A program made the translations under genes and the position numbers. 8,034 nt of DNA from an uncultured Roseburia sp. (GTDB lineage Bacteria > Bacillota > Clostridia > Lachnospirales > Lachnospiraceae). The stretch is taken from positions 1 through 8,034 of the forward strand of contig CAKRCJ010000093.1 of NCBI GenBank assembly GCA_934307185.1, in the 5' to 3' direction. Below are positions 6,257 through 8,034 of the stretch, one piece after another. Below the pieces are notes generated by a model that worked only from the letters and a program-made list of their open reading frames with translations, made no database searches and had not been told where the DNA came from. Numbering within the stretch: position 1 is the first letter of the stretch; each line of letters opens with the position of its first letter.

Positions 6257-8034
6257 AAAAACCATTCATTGGGTTAAAATCAAATTGTACGATTGTATCT
6301 TTAAATTCTTTGTTATCTCTTATATAATTTTCCAATTTATCCTTCACTGCAACGAGTTCCTTATAATCCTCTGCCCTTATGTGAATGACTTTTTTGTAAA
6401 TATCATTTACTTTTGCAACCGCCGCATCTGCCGGGCCGATACAGGACACTTCGCTGCCAATCTTTTCTATCAGCTTAACCGCCGCATCATACGCTGTCTG
6501 CTCCCACTTTGACGCACAGAGTATTACTAACATATTCCAGACCGGCGGATATAACATCATACTGCGGTACGCAATCTCCTGCTTATAAAACTTCTCGTAA
6601 TCATGCTTTTTTGCAGTCTGTATGCTGTAATTGTCCGGCTGATAGGTCTGTATCACAACCTCCCCCGGTTCGTTTCCTCTTCCTGCCCTGCCTGCTGCCT
6701 GAGTCAGAAGTTCGAATGTACGTTCTGTTGCATGATAATCACTGATGTGTAACGACAGGTCAGCCGCAAGCACTCCGACTAATGTCACATTTGGGAAATC
6801 ATGCCCTTTTACAATCATCTGCGTACCAATTAAAATATCCGCCTCCTGATTGGCAAAGGCGGATAAAATCTGTTCATATCCGTCTTTATTCTTCGTGGTA
6901 TCGGTATCCATACGTAACACCCTTGCCTGTGGAAAACGCTGCTTTACAATCATCTCTATCTTCTGCGTTCCCGCCTTAAAACCACCGATATATTTTGACC
7001 CGCATGCCGGACAGGTCTGCGGCATCGGTTCTTTATATCCACAATAGTGGCAGATAAGTTCTCCTTTCGGATTTGCCTTTGTCACATGCTGGCTTAACGA
7101 AACATCACAATGCGGACATTTTATCACATGACCGCAGGCTCTGCAAGAGACAAAGCCTGCCACTCCCCTGCGGTTGATAAACAGCATAATCTGCTCCCGT
7201 TTTTTTAAACGGTCCTCTATCAGTTCCTGTAGCCTTACGCTTAAAATGGAACGGTTTCCTGCTTTTAATTCTTCTCTTAAGTCTGCTATTTCCACTTCCG
7301 GCAACGGTTTTTCTGACACACGGTGTTTTAATTCGAGCAGTTCATATTCTCCCCGCTTTGCCCTATAATAACTGTCAACGGAAGGTGTTGCAGAGCCAAG
7401 TACCACGCTGGCACCACACATTCTTGCGCGCTCGATTGCCGTTTCCCTTGCATGATACCTTGGAACTGTCTCACTTTTGTAGCTGCCCTCATGTTCCTCG
7501 TCAATAATAATAATACCCAAATCTGAAAATGGTGTGAACAATGCAGACCTTGGTCCAATCATAATATCCACATCTTTTTTCTTTGCCCGCTCAAACTGGT
7601 CATAACGCTCGCCAGTCGACAGCTTTGAGTTCATGACAGATACCCTGTCGCCAAAACGTCTTACAAACCGCATAACCGTCTGATAGGTCAGTGCAATCTC
7701 CGGTATTAAGACAATTGCCTGCTTTCCCTGCTTTAACACATTGTCAATCAGCTCCATATATACTTCTGTCTTGCCGCTTCCTGTCACACCTTTAAGCAAA
7801 TATGTTTTTCTTATTCCCCGGTTAAAATCAGTCTGTATCGCATCTGCAACTGCCTGCTGTTCCTCATTTAAAACGAGCTGATATTCTCCCATCTTTAAAT
7901 GTGACACAGGATTTCGGTATGCGCGCCTGCTCATTATCTCTACAATTCCAAGTGACTCAAAAGCCTTAATTACTGTCCCGGAAACATTTAACTTCTGTGT
8001 GATAAAGGTCTGCTCCATCTCACCGTTTTTCATG
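6255..8034 (-). CDS. priA: Primosomal protein N' / replication restart helicase PriA (5' end beyond window)
   Basis: PriA is a 3'-5' superfamily 2 DNA helicase that recognises stalled or repaired forks and starts reloading of the replicative helicase. The frame is open to the right edge; full-length PriA is about 730-800 residues, so the N-terminal 3'-DNA-binding domain is missing here. Counting from the ATG at 8033 (an internal codon, not the real start), the visible part has the end of the winged-helix region (to about 45), Walker A GVTGSGKT (82-89), Walker B DEEH (178-181), GSATPS (213-218), a two-zinc module with eight cysteines in four CxxC pairs (297/300, 306/309, 328/331, 341/344), GTQMIVKGHDF (403-413) and motif VI QAAGRAGRG (445-453), then the C-terminal domain. 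All catalytic and zinc residues are intact. It is the most upstream gene seen and its stop overlaps the def ribosome binding site. Confidence 0.97.
   Translation of the reverse strand, partial: MKNGEMEQTFITQKLNVSGTVIKAFESLGIVEIMSRRAYRNPVSHLKMGEYQLVLNEEQQAVADAIQTDFNRGIRKTYLLKGVTGSGKTEVYMELIDNVLKQGKQAIVLIPEIALTYQTVMRFVRRFGDRVSVMNSKLSTGERYDQFERAKKKDVDIMIGPRSALFTPFSDLGIIIIDEEHEGSYKSETVPRYHARETAIERARMCGASVVLGSATPSVDSYYRAKRGEYELLELKHRVSEKPLPEVEIADLREELKAGNRSILSVRLQELIEDRLKKREQIMLFINRRGVAGFVSCRACGHVIKCPHCDVSLSQHVTKANPKGELICHYCGYKEPMPQTCPACGSKYIGGFKAGTQKIEMIVKQRFPQARVLRMDTDTTKNKDGYEQILSAFANQEADILIGTQMIVKGHDFPNVTLVGVLAADLSLHISDYHATERTFELLTQAAGRAGRGNEPGEVVIQTYQPDNYSIQTAKKHDYEKFYKQEIAYRSMMLYPPVWNMLVILCASKWEQTAYDAAVKLIEKIGSEVSCIGPADAAVAKVNDIYKKVIHIRAEDYKELVAVKDKLENYIRDNKEFKDTIVQFDFNPMNGF

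Noticed and set aside
7203..7209. In-frame T TTA AAA heptamer in priA (codons for Arg275-Leu-Lys on the minus strand, followed by more A), a possible -1 frameshift site that would end about 30 codons later within the zinc module.
   Set aside because: I saw no clear stimulatory stem-loop or internal ribosome binding site, the codons fit the normal PriA protein, and such heptamers arise by chance in AT-rich genes.
7328..7558. A 76-codon minus-strand frame inside priA in another reading frame.
   Set aside because: It lies wholly within the helicase core coding sequence and its translation resembles no known family.

Overview
The window is a single, tightly packed run of eight genes, all on the minus strand, so transcription runs from the right end to the left end. 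Gene content, AT-leaning base composition, strong AAGGAGG-type ribosome binding sites and the protein flavour (GSVHYASPEQA kinase loop, YugP-type metallopeptidase, RsmB with a DLPCSGLG motif) point to a low-GC Gram-positive bacterium of the Clostridia, most likely Lachnospiraceae. I cannot name a species from the sequence alone.

In transcription order: priA (replication restart helicase, 5' end beyond the right edge), def (peptide deformylase), fmt (Met-tRNA formyltransferase), a yugP-like membrane zinc metallopeptidase, rsmB (16S rRNA m5C methyltransferase), rlmN (23S rRNA/tRNA m2A methyltransferase), stp (PP2C phosphatase) and prkC/stkP (Hanks-type Ser/Thr kinase, 3' end beyond the left edge). 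Every junction is either a gap of 3-21 bases or a 7-8 base overlap, and several ribosome binding sites lie inside the upstream gene or across its stop codon. This is what one translationally coupled operon looks like. There is no intergenic stretch long enough to hold a terminator, riboswitch or RNA gene, and I see no tRNA, rRNA, insertion sequence, CRISPR array or attachment site.

Functionally the block joins replication restart (PriA), the formyl-methionine cycle (Fmt adds the formyl group, Def removes it), ribosome modification near the decoding and peptidyl-transferase centres (RsmB, RlmN), and a reversible Ser/Thr phosphorylation pair (Stp/PrkC) that in relatives senses cell-wall fragments. 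The priA-def-fmt-rsmB-rlmN-stp-prkC order is well known in Firmicutes, and in relatives rsgA and rpe often follow the kinase. The window is therefore ordinary core genome. The least understood member is the YugP-type peptidase between fmt and rsmB. The main annotation correction is that rsmB starts at a GTG (4112), not at the upstream in-frame ATG. I found no convincing previously undescribed system.
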